A stretch of DNA of 53,673 nt from an uncultured Eubacteriales bacterium (GTDB taxonomy: Bacteria; Bacillota; Clostridia; Oscillospirales; CAG-272), in NCBI GenBank assembly GCA_910586545.1, contig CAJUIQ010000011.1, positions 1-53,673 of the forward strand, given 5' to 3'. Shown piece by piece: positions 34,260-43,891 of this stretch. The notes beneath the pieces are model-generated. The model had not been told where the DNA came from, did no database searches, and saw only the letters and a list, made by a program, of their open reading frames with translations. A program made the position numbers and the translations under genes. The number at the start of each line of letters is the position of its first letter. The stretch's first letter is position 1.

Positions 34260-36132
34260 ATTCTTTCAAAGAAAGATATATTACCAGAACAGAAATATCC
34301 GCCGGGCTTACCCCGGAAATTCTGGAAGCTTGTCCCAAAGACGCGGGCTTTGCCGCTTGAAGCTTCTGCATAGCCTCCAGACGCAGCCCTTTGATCTTCG
34401 TATAGTCTAAATCCGGCGGCAGAGGCTTCTCCTCCATCTTCTGCTGCTTTTTCGCCTGTGCCTGCTGCCGGGTAATATATCCCGCATACTTAATCTCTGT
34501 CTCCACGGTGCGGATCACATCCTCCGTTAGAGCAGGTCTGTCCCGGTCCGCCTCTGCCAGCAACGCATAGGTAACCTTTGGCCGACGAAGCAGGTCTGCC
34601 AGCTTTGCTCCAGTAGAAATTTCGCTGCTTCCAAGAGACGCAAGAATACCATTCACCGCCGTCGGCGACACGGTAGTTCGCTCCAGCCGTTGAATTTCCG
34701 CGTCCTCCCGGCGGCACTTTTCCAACATCGCGGCATACCGCGCATCATCAATCAATCCTGCCGCTCTCCCATATTCCAAAAGGCGCCGGTCTGCATTGTC
34801 CTGACGAAGCATCAGCCGATATTCAGAACGGGATGTCATAATCCGATACGGCTCGTTGGTGCCTTTGGTGACGAGATCGTCAATCAGCGTACCAATATAG
34901 GAAGAATACCGGGGCAAAATAACCGGCGGCCGCCCCTCCAGAGACGCTGCCGCATTGATTCCCGCGATCAGGCCCTGAACGGCAGCCTCCTCATATCCGG
35001 AAGAACCGTTAAACTGTCCCGCTCCGTATAATCCTTCAATATCCTTGAAGGCAAGGGTGGGGTACAGTTGGGTAGGATCAGCGCAATCGTATTCAATCGC
35101 ATAGGCATATCGCATAATTTGCGCCTCTTCAAATCCCGGCAGGCTGCGAAGCATTGCATACTGCACGTCCGCCGGAAGGGAAGAAGAAAATCCCTGTAAA
35201 TAGATTTCCTCAGTATCCACCCCCATAGGCTCTACAAACAGTTGATGCCGTTCCTTGTCGGCAAATCGCACCACCTTATCTTCAATAGAGGGGCAGTACC
35301 GTGGCCCTGTTCCATGGATTTGCCCAGAATATAAGGGAGAGCGATGGAGATTGTCCCGAATAATCTGATGGGTACGCGCACCGGTATATACAATGTAACA
35401 GGGGACCTGCTCTATGGCATTGAGCGCCGCCCCATCGGTTCGATATGAAAACGGGATAATATGTTCTTCACCATCCTGACGCTCAAGGCAGGAAAAGTCA
35501 ATAGATGCACGATGCACCCTGGGAGGGGTTCCCGTTTTAAACCGGGCAAGCCGGATACCGTTTTCCCGCAGGGAGGCACTAAGTTCTCCCGCCGGAAGAC
35601 TGCCGTCCGGTCCTGCACTGCGCTGCACTTCCCCTACATGAGTGGTGCCGCCAAGATATGTACCGCTGGACAAAATCACTGCCCTTGCCAGATACTCCCC
35701 ACCGGGAGCGACCACGACGCCGCGCACGCGCTTTTTCCCTGCAGCGTCTTCTGTAAGCAGGCGGCACACCTCTCCCTGAATCAGGGAGAGGTGTGGGGTA
35801 TTTTCCAGCACTTGTTTCATTCGTCTGCTGTAAGCGATTCTATCTGCCTGCACTCGTTTAGATTGAACCGCCGCACCTTTTCCTGTGTTCAGGGTTCTGG
35901 ACTGGATTGTGCTGCAGTCGGCCGCATACCCCATTTCGCCGCCCAGGGCATCCAGCTCAAAGACCAAATGGCCTTTCCCCGTTCCGCCTACGGAAGGATT
36001 ACAGGGCATATTGGCCACCGCGTCCAAGCTTATTGTAAATACTGCTGTTTTCAGACCGCGCCTGGCGCAGGCCAGCGCGGCTTCCACGCCGGCGTGTCCC
36101 GCGCCTACTACGATCACATCAAAATCCTGCAT
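34258..36132 (-). CDS. mnmG: tRNA uridine 5-carboxymethylaminomethyl modification enzyme MnmG
   Basis: A 624-residue flavoprotein that, with MnmE, modifies the wobble uridine of several tRNAs. The FAD motif is VIVVGAGHAGVEAALA; NPSVGGTGKGHLVFELDALGG, RTLNTGKGAAVQSKRVQADR and the second GidA signature around GQFNGSSGYEEAAVQG are present. A C-terminal helical domain ends in GVSPADISVLVIYL. The ATG at 36132 is used because GGAAAAGG precedes it; the upstream ATG at 36153 only adds MSRKGKG. mnmE is not in the window. It is the last gene of a long same-strand series. Confidence 0.95.
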   Translation of the reverse strand: MQDFDVIVVGAGHAGVEAALACARRGLKTAVFTISLDAVANMPCNPSVGGTGKGHLVFELDALGGEMGYAADCSTIQSRTLNTGKGAAVQSKRVQADRIAYSRRMKQVLENTPHLSLIQGEVCRLLTEDAAGKKRVRGVVVAPGGEYLARAVILSSGTYLGGTTHVGEVQRSAGPDGSLPAGELSASLRENGIRLARFKTGTPPRVHRASIDFSCLERQDGEEHIIPFSYRTDGAALNAIEQVPCYIVYTGARTHQIIRDNLHRSPLYSGQIHGTGPRYCPSIEDKVVRFADKERHQLFVEPMGVDTEEIYLQGFSSSLPADVQYAMLRSLPGFEEAQIMRYAYAIEYDCADPTQLYPTLAFKDIEGLYGAGQFNGSSGYEEAAVQGLIAGINAAASLEGRPPVILPRYSSYIGTLIDDLVTKGTNEPYRIMTSRSEYRLMLRQDNADRRLLEYGRAAGLIDDARYAAMLEKCRREDAEIQRLERTTVSPTAVNGILASLGSSEISTGAKLADLLRRPKVTYALLAEADRDRPALTEDVIRTVETEIKYAGYITRQQAQAKKQQKMEEKPLPPDLDYTKIKGLRLEAMQKLQAAKPASLGQASRISGVSPADISVLVIYLSLKE

Positions 36133-36153
36133 ACCTTTTCCTTTCCGGGACAT

Positions 36154-37881
36154 TCATGCCGCCGGCGCCATTTTCTGATAAATTTCCCAGCCGTTTGTTT
36201 TGCTGTACGCCACTATGGTACCGCTGGAAATATTGGAAATATAGTCATATTCATAGGGAATTACCAAATTTCCCTTTGTGTCAATTACGCCATAGTACCC
36301 ATCATGCTCCACAACGGCAACTCCTTCCAAAAATGGTTGTGCGTCTGCCGCCTGGGGCTGGTGGATCCACACCCCTGTGTTGGACAAAAATCCGTATAGA
36401 CCGTCCTTTTCCAGAAGAAGAATGCCGTCGGAATACGAAATCAGCCGATATCCAACAGGGATACTGTAGCGGCTGCCATCGGGGTATACCAACACGTCTT
36501 CGTCAGAAACGATGCGGATCATGTCCAAATCGGTAAAATGATACCGGTCATACGCCTGTACATGCAGGCGCATGAGACCATGATCAAAATAGTAGCTCCC
36601 TAGCGCGTCGATCCCTCTGGAAAGCGGCTCAACAAACCGTTCATTGGCCGACCAGCCCTCACTGCTGACATAGTTTTTCCGAGATGCGAACATCTCCCGC
36701 CCGTTTTCGTCTACCACCCGCATTTCGTTGCTGACCACCTCGAAATATCGGTTCTCCGTTACGCCGTCTTCCGTTACGTCATTAAAATAGTCCCAGTGGA
36801 TATCCTGCATCACTGCAGCGTATCCCCCCCGCATGGCGTATGCTTTGGTATATGGAAAAACTAGCTCCGCATCGGCATAATCCGGTTTTTCTGTGGCAAA
36901 CAGCCAGTCTGCCAATTCCAGCACCGACGTTTTTCCTTTCAAATCCGTAAATACTTTTGTTCTTCTTTTATAATATCGGTTATATCGACTGTCGGTATTT
37001 CCATAATAAGCGGGATAGTCGAAATACAAGCCCCGCCCGTCTACCGTATCATCGTAATCAGACTCCACAAAGGTGCGTCCATCCGCCCCCAGGTAATAAT
37101 ATTTTTGAGAATCCACTCGAACGGTATCTGTTTGTATCCACTCCTGATTGCCCTCTTCGTCCGGCTCTCCAAGCTGAGTAGGATACGTCATGGTATAGGA
37201 ATACGGGGAATAAAACAAGGGACGTCCTTCCCTGTCTCTGGTATACGCGGGCATATATCGCTGGTCGTTGTACTGCCCCAGCGGCGTACCATCCGGCCCC
37301 AGAATATACAGGGTTCCTCGGTCGTCATATAAGATATATCCCATATATAGCTCCAGCGCGGGCCGCCGTTCCGTAGTTTGCACAATCTGGCGCTGCGGTT
37401 CTGTTCCGTCTTCAAAATAAATCAGTTCTTCCCTGTTATAGGTTTTTTCTGTGTAAGAAAAAGAACGTGGCAAACTGTAGGGTGTATCCAAAAGGGCAAA
37501 TTGCATTCCTTCCGTATATTCCGCATCCGTGCGCCTCCATCCCTCGCCCCTTAGGACGGAAACCGTAGAAAACTCCAAAGGCGTGCCAAAATCCGGCAGC
37601 GGCGTTTCGTCTCCATTGTCCGGTTTTTTCACCGGTCGATCGTCCGCAGGCTCTGTGACCGGCGGTTCTGTTTCCACCGGAGTCTGCGTATCTGTATCTT
37701 TTCCAAATAAAACGGTATACAGCCGGTCAATATGATCCGCCCAGGCTGCCGGCCTTGGCAAAAAAGAAACATCATAAACACCCAAATAATACAATCCAAA
37801 AATTGCAACGATAAAAACGGCGCACAAAATCGCCGGCAGTTTTCTTTTCAATTGCAGCTTCAAACGATCGGTTGTTTTCAA
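36154..37881 (-). CDS. WG-repeat membrane protein of unknown function
   Basis: A 575-residue protein with one N-terminal membrane segment (LPAILCAVFIVAIFGLYYLGV), a Pro-, Thr- and Asp-rich linker (about 65-100), and a long beta-rich extracellular part. Short repeats such as EKDGLYGFLSNTGVWI and EHDGYYGVIDTKGNLVIPYEYD are WG (KWG) repeats, which form propeller-like or solenoid structures. Similar stretches occur from about 185 on. It lies between rlmH (38 bp upstream) and mnmG (21 bp downstream). No enzymatic motif is seen. It is an unexpected extracellular protein in an RNA-modification series. Confidence 0.7.
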   Translation of the reverse strand: MKTTDRLKLQLKRKLPAILCAVFIVAIFGLYYLGVYDVSFLPRPAAWADHIDRLYTVLFGKDTDTQTPVETEPPVTEPADDRPVKKPDNGDETPLPDFGTPLEFSTVSVLRGEGWRRTDAEYTEGMQFALLDTPYSLPRSFSYTEKTYNREELIYFEDGTEPQRQIVQTTERRPALELYMGYILYDDRGTLYILGPDGTPLGQYNDQRYMPAYTRDREGRPLFYSPYSYTMTYPTQLGEPDEEGNQEWIQTDTVRVDSQKYYYLGADGRTFVESDYDDTVDGRGLYFDYPAYYGNTDSRYNRYYKRRTKVFTDLKGKTSVLELADWLFATEKPDYADAELVFPYTKAYAMRGGYAAVMQDIHWDYFNDVTEDGVTENRYFEVVSNEMRVVDENGREMFASRKNYVSSEGWSANERFVEPLSRGIDALGSYYFDHGLMRLHVQAYDRYHFTDLDMIRIVSDEDVLVYPDGSRYSIPVGYRLISYSDGILLLEKDGLYGFLSNTGVWIHQPQAADAQPFLEGVAVVEHDGYYGVIDTKGNLVIPYEYDYISNISSGTIVAYSKTNGWEIYQKMAPAA

Positions 37882-37919
37882 TGCTTTGTACCTTGCCTTT
37901 GGTTGCAGGTGAATTACGA

Positions 37920-38402
37920 TTACTTATGATAGGGGGACCCGCGTCGAATTTCTGTGCAGCGGTATATGCATTCATACAGCATAACCCGTGCCAGCTGATG
38001 TGGAAATGTGAGCGCCGACATGGAAAGCTTTAAATGAGCAACTTTTTTAACCCGCTCCGAGAGTCCATGGGAAGAACCAATGATAAAACAAAGCTCGCTG
38101 GCGCCGCCGGTAAGCTTTTCCTCCAGCAACGCGGCAAGGGTTGGCGAATCGTACTGCTTTCCCTCTATACACAAAGCTACCGTAAATGCCCTGGGCGGAA
38201 TCTGTGCCAAAATTAAATCCGCTTCCCGCTCCAGCACGGCCGCAATTTCTTTTTCACCGGGATCCCTGCCTGTACGCACCTCACGCAGTTCTACTTCCTG
38301 CATACTGCAGGTGTGGGACAGCCGCTTTTTGTATTCCTCACAGGCAGCGCGCCAATGGGGTTCTGAAAGTTGTCCAAGAACAATTAGCTTACATTTGATC
38401 AT
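37920..38402 (-). CDS. rlmH: 23S rRNA pseudouridine-1915 N3-methyltransferase RlmH
   Basis: A 160-residue SPOUT-class enzyme that methylates pseudouridine 1915 on the 70S ribosome. Conserved features are the YKKRL segment, the knot region CFIIGSSHGLSE (usually IGGxxGL) and the C-terminal SMSALTFPHQLARVMLYE and SPYHK. The ATG at 38402 with GGGAGGAG upstream is chosen; the gene overlaps the end of the yycJ-like gene by 14 bp. Confidence 0.95.
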   Translation of the reverse strand: MIKCKLIVLGQLSEPHWRAACEEYKKRLSHTCSMQEVELREVRTGRDPGEKEIAAVLEREADLILAQIPPRAFTVALCIEGKQYDSPTLAALLEEKLTGGASELCFIIGSSHGLSERVKKVAHLKLSMSALTFPHQLARVMLYECIYRCTEIRRGSPYHK

Positions 38403-39234
38403 ACAATAACTCCTCCCGGCAGTCCCATCGGGAATGTTGTTTCTCTTGACCGCCAAAAGGCTCTACACAACCCGGTTGGTCACGCATGGCCACAGAAAGG
38501 GCAAAATTTGTATGGCCCTCCCGGTCCAACGCGGCGCGTACAGTTTGATACGCCGTCTCAGGCGTATTGTTTTCATGGCTGAGATGGGCCAAAATGATCC
38601 GCTTCGTGTCACTTCCCGCCAGTCCGCAGCATAACCCGGCACACTCCTTATTAGAAAGGTGCCCCCCCTGGGACAGAATGCGCTGCTTTAAGAGAAAGGG
38701 ATAGGGGCCCATACGGAGCATATCTATATCGTGATTGGCCTCCAGCACTACGGTGCGGCACCGGCGCAGATGGTTGTATGCATCCATGGTAGCATATCCC
38801 ATATCGGTGGCAATACCTGCTGTATCACCGTGTGCGTCTACAAATACATATCCCACATGGCCAGCGCTGTCATGGGGAAGGGGAAAAGAGCGAACCGTCA
38901 AATCCCCCACCTGCGTCTCGTACAAAAGCCCTGGATGCACTACCGCCGTCTCACCCACACTGCGCCCCCGGCACAGTTCCGGTGCGGAAAGAGCAGTGAC
39001 GTGAACAGGCATGGGCTTGCGCCGCATCATCACATCCAAAGCGCTGATATGGTCTCTGTGTTCATGGGTTACAAAAACGGCGGACAAATCAGACAAAGTC
39101 ATGCCAAGCATTTCCAGAGAAGACATTACCGCTTTGCAGTTTTTGCCGGCGTCCACCAACACAGCCGATTTCTCCGTGCGAATGAGTGTACAGTTCCCGC
39201 TGGATCCGGAAAACAGCGTTTCTACCGTAATCAT
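38389..39234 (-). CDS. YycJ/WalJ-type metallo-beta-lactamase-fold hydrolase
   Basis: A 281-residue protein with the metal-binding motif THEHRDH (near residue 55-61), GSSGNCT at the N-terminus, PHDSAG, ATDMGY and HLSHEN near the end. The family resembles exonucleases and is linked with DNA replication and repair in WalKR neighbourhoods, where it commonly sits near rlmH as it does here. Its ATG overlaps the rimO stop by 4 bp. Confidence 0.9.
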   Translation of the reverse strand: MITVETLFSGSSGNCTLIRTEKSAVLVDAGKNCKAVMSSLEMLGMTLSDLSAVFVTHEHRDHISALDVMMRRKPMPVHVTALSAPELCRGRSVGETAVVHPGLLYETQVGDLTVRSFPLPHDSAGHVGYVFVDAHGDTAGIATDMGYATMDAYNHLRRCRTVVLEANHDIDMLRMGPYPFLLKQRILSQGGHLSNKECAGLCCGLAGSDTKRIILAHLSHENNTPETAYQTVRAALDREGHTNFALSVAMRDQPGCVEPFGGQEKQHSRWDCREELLYDQM

Positions 39235-40583
39235 GTCTGGACTTCTCCCACCAGATCATAGTCCATTGCCTCTGTAATACGGACGGAGACAAATTCTCCC
39301 TCCTGAACTTCTCTCGCCGCGGAGAACCAAATTTTTCCGTCAATTTCGGGTGCTTCCCGGAAGCTTCTACCAAAATAGGACTCGGAAACCGGGTCAAACC
39401 CTTCGCAAAGCACCTGGACTGTTTCCCCTATAAGAGACTGCTGAAACGCTTCGCTGACCGTCAGTTGGTGCCGCATAAGAATATCAAACCGTTCCTGCTT
39501 TGTTTTCTCGTCGACCTGATCCTCCATGGAATAGGCAGGCGTATCTTCTTCTCTGGAATAAGGGAACGCGCCGAACCGTGCAAACGGCCCTTCACTGATA
39601 AACCGGCACAGCGCTTCAAAATCCGCCTCATCCTCTCCCGGAAAACCCACGATCGCCGTGGAGCGAATAACAATATCCGGAACAGCTTCCTTCAGGCGCC
39701 GTACCGCATCCCGTACACAGGCGCTGTCTCCATGACGGTTCATAGCTGTGAGCATTTTATCGCTGATATGCTGCACCGGTAAATCAATATATTTTACAAT
39801 CCGGTTGTTATCCCGGATTTCCTGCACCAGTTCCTCTGTTATTTTGTCCGGATAACAGTATAAAATCCGTATCCACGGAATTTGTGTGTTTTCCGTTATG
39901 GCACGCAGCAACTTTGGCAAAGCGTATTCCCCATAAAGGTCCAATCCGTACACAGTGGTATCCTGGGCAATGACGATCAGTTCCTTGATGCCCATCTCGT
40001 CCAGCCCCTGCGCCTCCGCAACGATATCCTCTATAGGGCGACTGCGCAGGCCGCCGCGGATTCCAGGAATGGCACAATAGGAACAGCGGTTGTTGCATCC
40101 CTCCGCTATTTTTATGTAAGCAAATGCTTCCCCTGTAGTGACGATCCGATCTCCCCCCAGAGCACAGGCGTCTTTATCCGGCAGGCAGCAATATTTTTCC
40201 GTCTCGCTCCCGCCGTTCATGGCCCTCTCCACCGCTTCTTCAATCTTGTCAATGCTTCCAACGCCAATCACGGCGTCAATCTCCGGCATCTCCTCCAGCA
40301 ACTGTTCACGATACCGCTCCGACAGGCATCCGGCTACCACCAATCCCCGCAGGGACCCATGCTCCTTAAGCCACGCAATATCCAAAATGTTGTCAATTGC
40401 CTCTTTTTTCGCGCTTTCAATAAATGCGCAGGTGTTTATAATCACCACATCCGCTTCTGTTTCTTCCGGAGTAATCTCGTATCCCGCCTCCATCAAACGA
40501 TGCAGCATCACTTCCGTATCGCAAAGATTTTTTGCGCATCCAAGGGAAACAAACCCTACTTTTCCTTTACCTTTCTGTGTCAA
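39231..40583 (-). CDS. rimO: ribosomal protein S12 methylthiotransferase RimO
   Basis: A 450-residue radical-SAM enzyme that adds a methylthio group to an aspartate of S12. The UPF0004 domain begins VGFVSLGCAKNLCDTE; the radical-SAM cluster motif is CNNRCSYCAIP (CxxxCxxC) near residue 150; a C-terminal TRAM domain ends the protein. Typical RimO has NLVDSE rather than NLCDTE. It starts at TTG, as no better start is found between the frame opening and the conserved N-terminus; AAAGGATCGGG is upstream. A hairpin (40641-40666) lies between recX and rimO. Confidence 0.94.
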   Translation of the reverse strand: MTQKGKGKVGFVSLGCAKNLCDTEVMLHRLMEAGYEITPEETEADVVIINTCAFIESAKKEAIDNILDIAWLKEHGSLRGLVVAGCLSERYREQLLEEMPEIDAVIGVGSIDKIEEAVERAMNGGSETEKYCCLPDKDACALGGDRIVTTGEAFAYIKIAEGCNNRCSYCAIPGIRGGLRSRPIEDIVAEAQGLDEMGIKELIVIAQDTTVYGLDLYGEYALPKLLRAITENTQIPWIRILYCYPDKITEELVQEIRDNNRIVKYIDLPVQHISDKMLTAMNRHGDSACVRDAVRRLKEAVPDIVIRSTAIVGFPGEDEADFEALCRFISEGPFARFGAFPYSREEDTPAYSMEDQVDEKTKQERFDILMRHQLTVSEAFQQSLIGETVQVLCEGFDPVSESYFGRSFREAPEIDGKIWFSAAREVQEGEFVSVRITEAMDYDLVGEVQT

Positions 40584-40658
40584 ACTGTTGACCCGATCCT
40601 TTCTGTGTATATCACCGTATGTATCCTACCACAAGGATTCCCCCTAAAAACATTGTTT

Positions 40659-41309
40659 TCAAGGGGACACACTCTCTTCCAATGCGCCAATCTCTTCAAA
40701 CGCCCGCTGGATTTCCGCAAAGGAAAAACCCAGGCGGGACAAGGCAGCAATCCGTTTCTGCTTTTCTTTTTCGTCCGCACAGGGCGCAGCATATTTTTTC
40801 TCCACCAGCTGCAGTAGTGAAGAAAAATATTCCTCATCGCTGAGTGAATTCAGCGCGTCCATTACTGCCTTATGGCAGTATCCCCTGCCCATTAGCTCCG
40901 CCGCAATCCGTTTTTTGCCCCAATGCTTACTTTTACAGTAAAAACGGGCGATCCGCAAGGTTTGGTCCGCCTCCCGGATATAACCCTTTTCAATCATATA
41001 ATCTGCCGCTCGTTCACATACGGCCCGCTCAAAATCATACCGCATAAGCCGATAGATCAGTCGGGTACGACTGTAATCGGAGTTTGCAAGAAGTCCTTCC
41101 GCCCGCGCAATCGCCTGGCAAAACTGAGCTGTAGCGCACAGATGCTCTATTCCCTCTTCATCTACAATATCGCCGGCTTGCAGCCCTTCCTCCAACCACA
41201 GAGAAGGCTTAAACAGTAAAGTCTTTTCCGCTTCATCTCCATCGTCACAAGACAACACCACAGAGATTCCCGCCCGCGTTTCATAAATATCCGTAATTTG
41301 ATACTGCAT
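40659..41309 (-). CDS. recX: regulatory protein RecX
   Basis: A 216-residue, helical protein that modulates RecA filaments. RLIYRLMRYDF, YIREADQTLRIARFYCKSKHWGKKRIAAELMGRGY-type segments (quoted in parts) and a third helical repeat near the end with RIAALSRLGFSFAEI match the RecX three-repeat fold. An N-terminal beta segment of about 60 residues is typical of the longer Gram-positive forms. GGAGG lies 4 bp before the ATG at 41309. It follows recA and recF in the same direction, suggesting co-expression with its target. Confidence 0.88.
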   Translation of the reverse strand: MQYQITDIYETRAGISVVLSCDDGDEAEKTLLFKPSLWLEEGLQAGDIVDEEGIEHLCATAQFCQAIARAEGLLANSDYSRTRLIYRLMRYDFERAVCERAADYMIEKGYIREADQTLRIARFYCKSKHWGKKRIAAELMGRGYCHKAVMDALNSLSDEEYFSSLLQLVEKKYAAPCADEKEKQKRIAALSRLGFSFAEIQRAFEEIGALEESVSP

Positions 41310-41374
41310 GTTCCCTCCTCCATTCTTGCTGCCGGTGCTGTACACCGTATCACTTTTGTGTGGCCATGTGTTCC

Positions 41375-42496
41375 TTATTTTGATTCAATAATTTTGCCTT
41401 CCTGCACACGGAGCATCTGTACCGTATCCGCGCCAAAATATGCGGGTTCACAGGAAGTCACTATAATCTGCCGGTCTGTCAACGCCTGCAAGATAAATGC
41501 CCTGCGCTGACCGTCCAGCTCACTGAGTACATCATCCAGCAAAAACACCGGATATTCTCCTCCAATTGCTTTTGCCAGTTCTCCTTCCGCCAGCTTCATC
41601 GCCAACGCCAGACTGCGCTGCTGTCCTTGAGATGCATAAGTTCTTGCTTCCTTGCCGTTAAGACGAATGGCAATATCGTCTTTATGGACGCCGTATAAGG
41701 TAGCGCCGTACCGCATCTCCCGCTCAATAGATCCAGTGAGAGAAGAAAACAGCCGTGCTTCGCCTTCTTTTCGGATTTCCGTTTCGTTCGACTCATCCCT
41801 TTCCGGGATCGCGCCGGACTGGTATGTGAGCCGCGGGGTCTCTCTTCCACCTGTCATCCCTTCGAAAATTTCCCGTACATGGGTTTCCAGCATCTTCATA
41901 TAAGTATGACGGCGGGCTGCTATATCCGCTCCCAAATGAGCAAGCTGCCTGGCATATACTTCCCAAACTGCCGCGTCCGTACTCCCGCCGGATTTAATCA
42001 GCGCGTTGCGCTGAATCAGAATCCGATTATACCGGGAAAGACTATCCAGATATCCGGGATAGAGTTGGGATAGGGCGATATCTAAAAAATTACGACGCAA
42101 TGCTGGTCCGCCTCCTACCAAAGATAGGTGAAGGGGGCAGAACAGCACCGCGCGAAAGGCGCCGATCAATTCCCGCACTCCGGAAAGCCGCGCGCCGCCC
42201 CGGCGCAGAGTCTTCCTGCCGGTCTGGGGCAAATCGGCCTCCAGCGTCACGGGATAAACCGCTCCTTCCTTTTGGAAGGTTAAAGACAATTCGGCGTGCT
42301 TTTCACCAAATCGGATCAGCTCCCGCTCTCTGGCGCCCCGGAAGGACCGACCGCGGGCAAAAAAGTAAATCCCTTCTAAAATATTGGATTTTCCTTGTGC
42401 GTTATCACCCCAAAGCACATTGACTCCTTTGGAAAAAGAGACGGTTTCCAGAGAAATATTACGGTAATTGCAGAAGGAAATGCTGCTGCAAATCAA
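41375..42496 (-). CDS. recF: DNA replication and repair protein RecF
   Basis: A 373-residue SMC-like ATPase that helps load RecA at gaps. Walker A is GDNAQGKSNILEGI (near residue 31), the family segment is FRGARERELIRFG, and YASQGQQRSLALAMKLAE is the signature motif near 295; LLDDVLSELD is Walker B with D-loop near 325. It starts at TTG with GAGG 7 bp upstream; no ATG fits. It lies 23 bp downstream of recA, not in the usual dnaN-gyrB neighbourhood. Confidence 0.94.
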   Translation of the reverse strand: MICSSISFCNYRNISLETVSFSKGVNVLWGDNAQGKSNILEGIYFFARGRSFRGARERELIRFGEKHAELSLTFQKEGAVYPVTLEADLPQTGRKTLRRGGARLSGVRELIGAFRAVLFCPLHLSLVGGGPALRRNFLDIALSQLYPGYLDSLSRYNRILIQRNALIKSGGSTDAAVWEVYARQLAHLGADIAARRHTYMKMLETHVREIFEGMTGGRETPRLTYQSGAIPERDESNETEIRKEGEARLFSSLTGSIEREMRYGATLYGVHKDDIAIRLNGKEARTYASQGQQRSLALAMKLAEGELAKAIGGEYPVFLLDDVLSELDGQRRAFILQALTDRQIIVTSCEPAYFGADTVQMLRVQEGKIIESK

Positions 42497-42519
42497 AATT
42501 TATCCTCACTCTATGTATA

Positions 42520-43632
42520 TCAATCTTCATCCAGCGCCATATCCAAAAGCCGGATATCCAGTTCTTCCTCGTCTTCCAAGTCTGCGGCAGGCAGTTCTTC
42601 CTCCTGCTCGGTACCAAGAGACTTGATCTTCTCTTCGATTTCCGCCAAAAGCTGCGGATTTGACTCCAGAAACTTACGGGCATTGTCTCTACCCTGACCA
42701 ATGCGCTCGCTGTTGTAATAATACCAGGATCCGCTTTTGTCCATTACGCCGGTTTCCACACCTCGGTCTACAATTTCACCTGTCTTGGAAATACCGTATC
42801 CATACAGGATATCAAATTCCACCACCTTGAAGGGCGGCGCAACTTTGTTTTTGACCACCTTGCATTTCACCCGGTTTCCGATGGGTTCCGATCCGTTTTT
42901 CAGCACTTCTGTTTTGCGGATTTCCAACCGCACGGAAGCGTAAAATTTCAAAGCCCGTCCGCCGGTGGTAGTTTCCGGATTGCCGTACACTACGCCTACC
43001 TTTTCACGCAGCTGGTTGATAAAGATCACGATACAGTTTGTTTTGGCGACAGTTCCCGACAGCTTCCGGAGAGCCTGGGACATCAACCGGGCCTGAAGAC
43101 CCACATGGGACGCGCCCATATCGCCCTCGATTTCCTGCTGCGGTACCAGCGCCGCAACGGAGTCAATAACCACAATATCCACCGCACCGGAACGTACCAG
43201 AGCCTCGCACACTTCCAGCGCCTGCTCGCCGGAATCCGGCTGCGACACCAACAGGTTATCAATATTTACTCCCAGGGCCTTAGCATACATAGGATCCAGG
43301 GCGTGTTCCGCGTCAATAAACGCAGCCTCTCCACCCAGCTTCTGCACTTCTGCTACAGCATGGAGGGCCACGGTGGTTTTACCGGAGGATTCCGGTCCGT
43401 ATATCTCAATAATTCTGCCTCTGGGAAAACCACCGACGCCAAGAGCGATATCCAGCCCCAAGGACCCGCTGGAAACAGCGGATACGTTCATTTTAGGGTT
43501 TTCTCCCATTTTGATAATCGTACCTTGTCCAAAGTTTTTTTCGATCTGGGAAATCGCTGTTTCCAGCGCCTTTTTCTTATTTTCCGACGCGGACTGCGCT
43601 GCAGGAGCAACCGTTTTTTTCTTCTGTGCCAT
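42520..43632 (-). CDS. recA: recombinase RecA
   Basis: A 370-residue RecA: Walker A GPESSGKTT, VVIDSVAALVP, loop 1 EIEGDMGASHVGLQARLMSQALRK-type sequence (given in part), loop 2 GVVYGNPETTTGG and ALKFYASVRLE are all present. The C-terminus is acidic (EEEELPAADLEDEEELD), as usual. The ATG at 43632 is used; an upstream TTG would add seven residues. No LexA box (GAAC-N4-GTTC type) was recognised in the promoter region. Confidence 0.98.
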   Translation of the reverse strand: MAQKKKTVAPAAQSASENKKKALETAISQIEKNFGQGTIIKMGENPKMNVSAVSSGSLGLDIALGVGGFPRGRIIEIYGPESSGKTTVALHAVAEVQKLGGEAAFIDAEHALDPMYAKALGVNIDNLLVSQPDSGEQALEVCEALVRSGAVDIVVIDSVAALVPQQEIEGDMGASHVGLQARLMSQALRKLSGTVAKTNCIVIFINQLREKVGVVYGNPETTTGGRALKFYASVRLEIRKTEVLKNGSEPIGNRVKCKVVKNKVAPPFKVVEFDILYGYGISKTGEIVDRGVETGVMDKSGSWYYYNSERIGQGRDNARKFLESNPQLLAEIEEKIKSLGTEQEEELPAADLEDEEELDIRLLDMALDED

Positions 43633-43745
43633 TTTACTACCATGCCTTTCCAAATAATCCTAAGAAACCATACCCGCTTGCAGTCTCGGATCCCATTGGC
43701 CCGGCGAATGGCAACAGTATGGCAATTTAATCATTTCTACTTCTT

Positions 43746-43774
43746 ATTATATAGCATAGGGGATGTATAGTCAA
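43746..43774 (-). promoter_or_regulatory. promoter of the recA-recF-recX series
   Basis: TTGACT (43774-43769) and TATAAT (43751-43746) on the minus strand, 17 bp apart, about 115 bp before the recA start. Confidence 0.8.
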
Positions 43775-43838
43775 GAAAAACAGGCTGAAAATTTGTTTTC
43801 TCGAAAAGAAAAGCAATTTCACCAGTTCGCCGTACCTG

Positions 43839-43867
43839 TTGACAAAAGGAAGATTTTTCTTTATAAT
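43839..43867 (+). promoter_or_regulatory. promoter of the MATE exporter gene
   Basis: Perfect TTGACA (43839-43844) and TATAAT (43862-43867) are 17 bp apart. The leader of about 120 bases then carries a strong hairpin. Confidence 0.85.
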
Positions 43868-43891
43868 AAAATGTCGTAATTGCTTATTTTA

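Noticed and set aside
35461..36399. Plus-strand open frame of 312 codons
   Set aside because: Antisense to mnmG and the end of the WG-repeat gene; no domain recognised.
39882..40817. Plus-strand open frame of 311 codons
   Set aside because: Antisense to rimO and recX.
43640..43800. LexA box at recA
   Set aside because: No GAAC-N4-GTTC type sequence could be found around the promoter.
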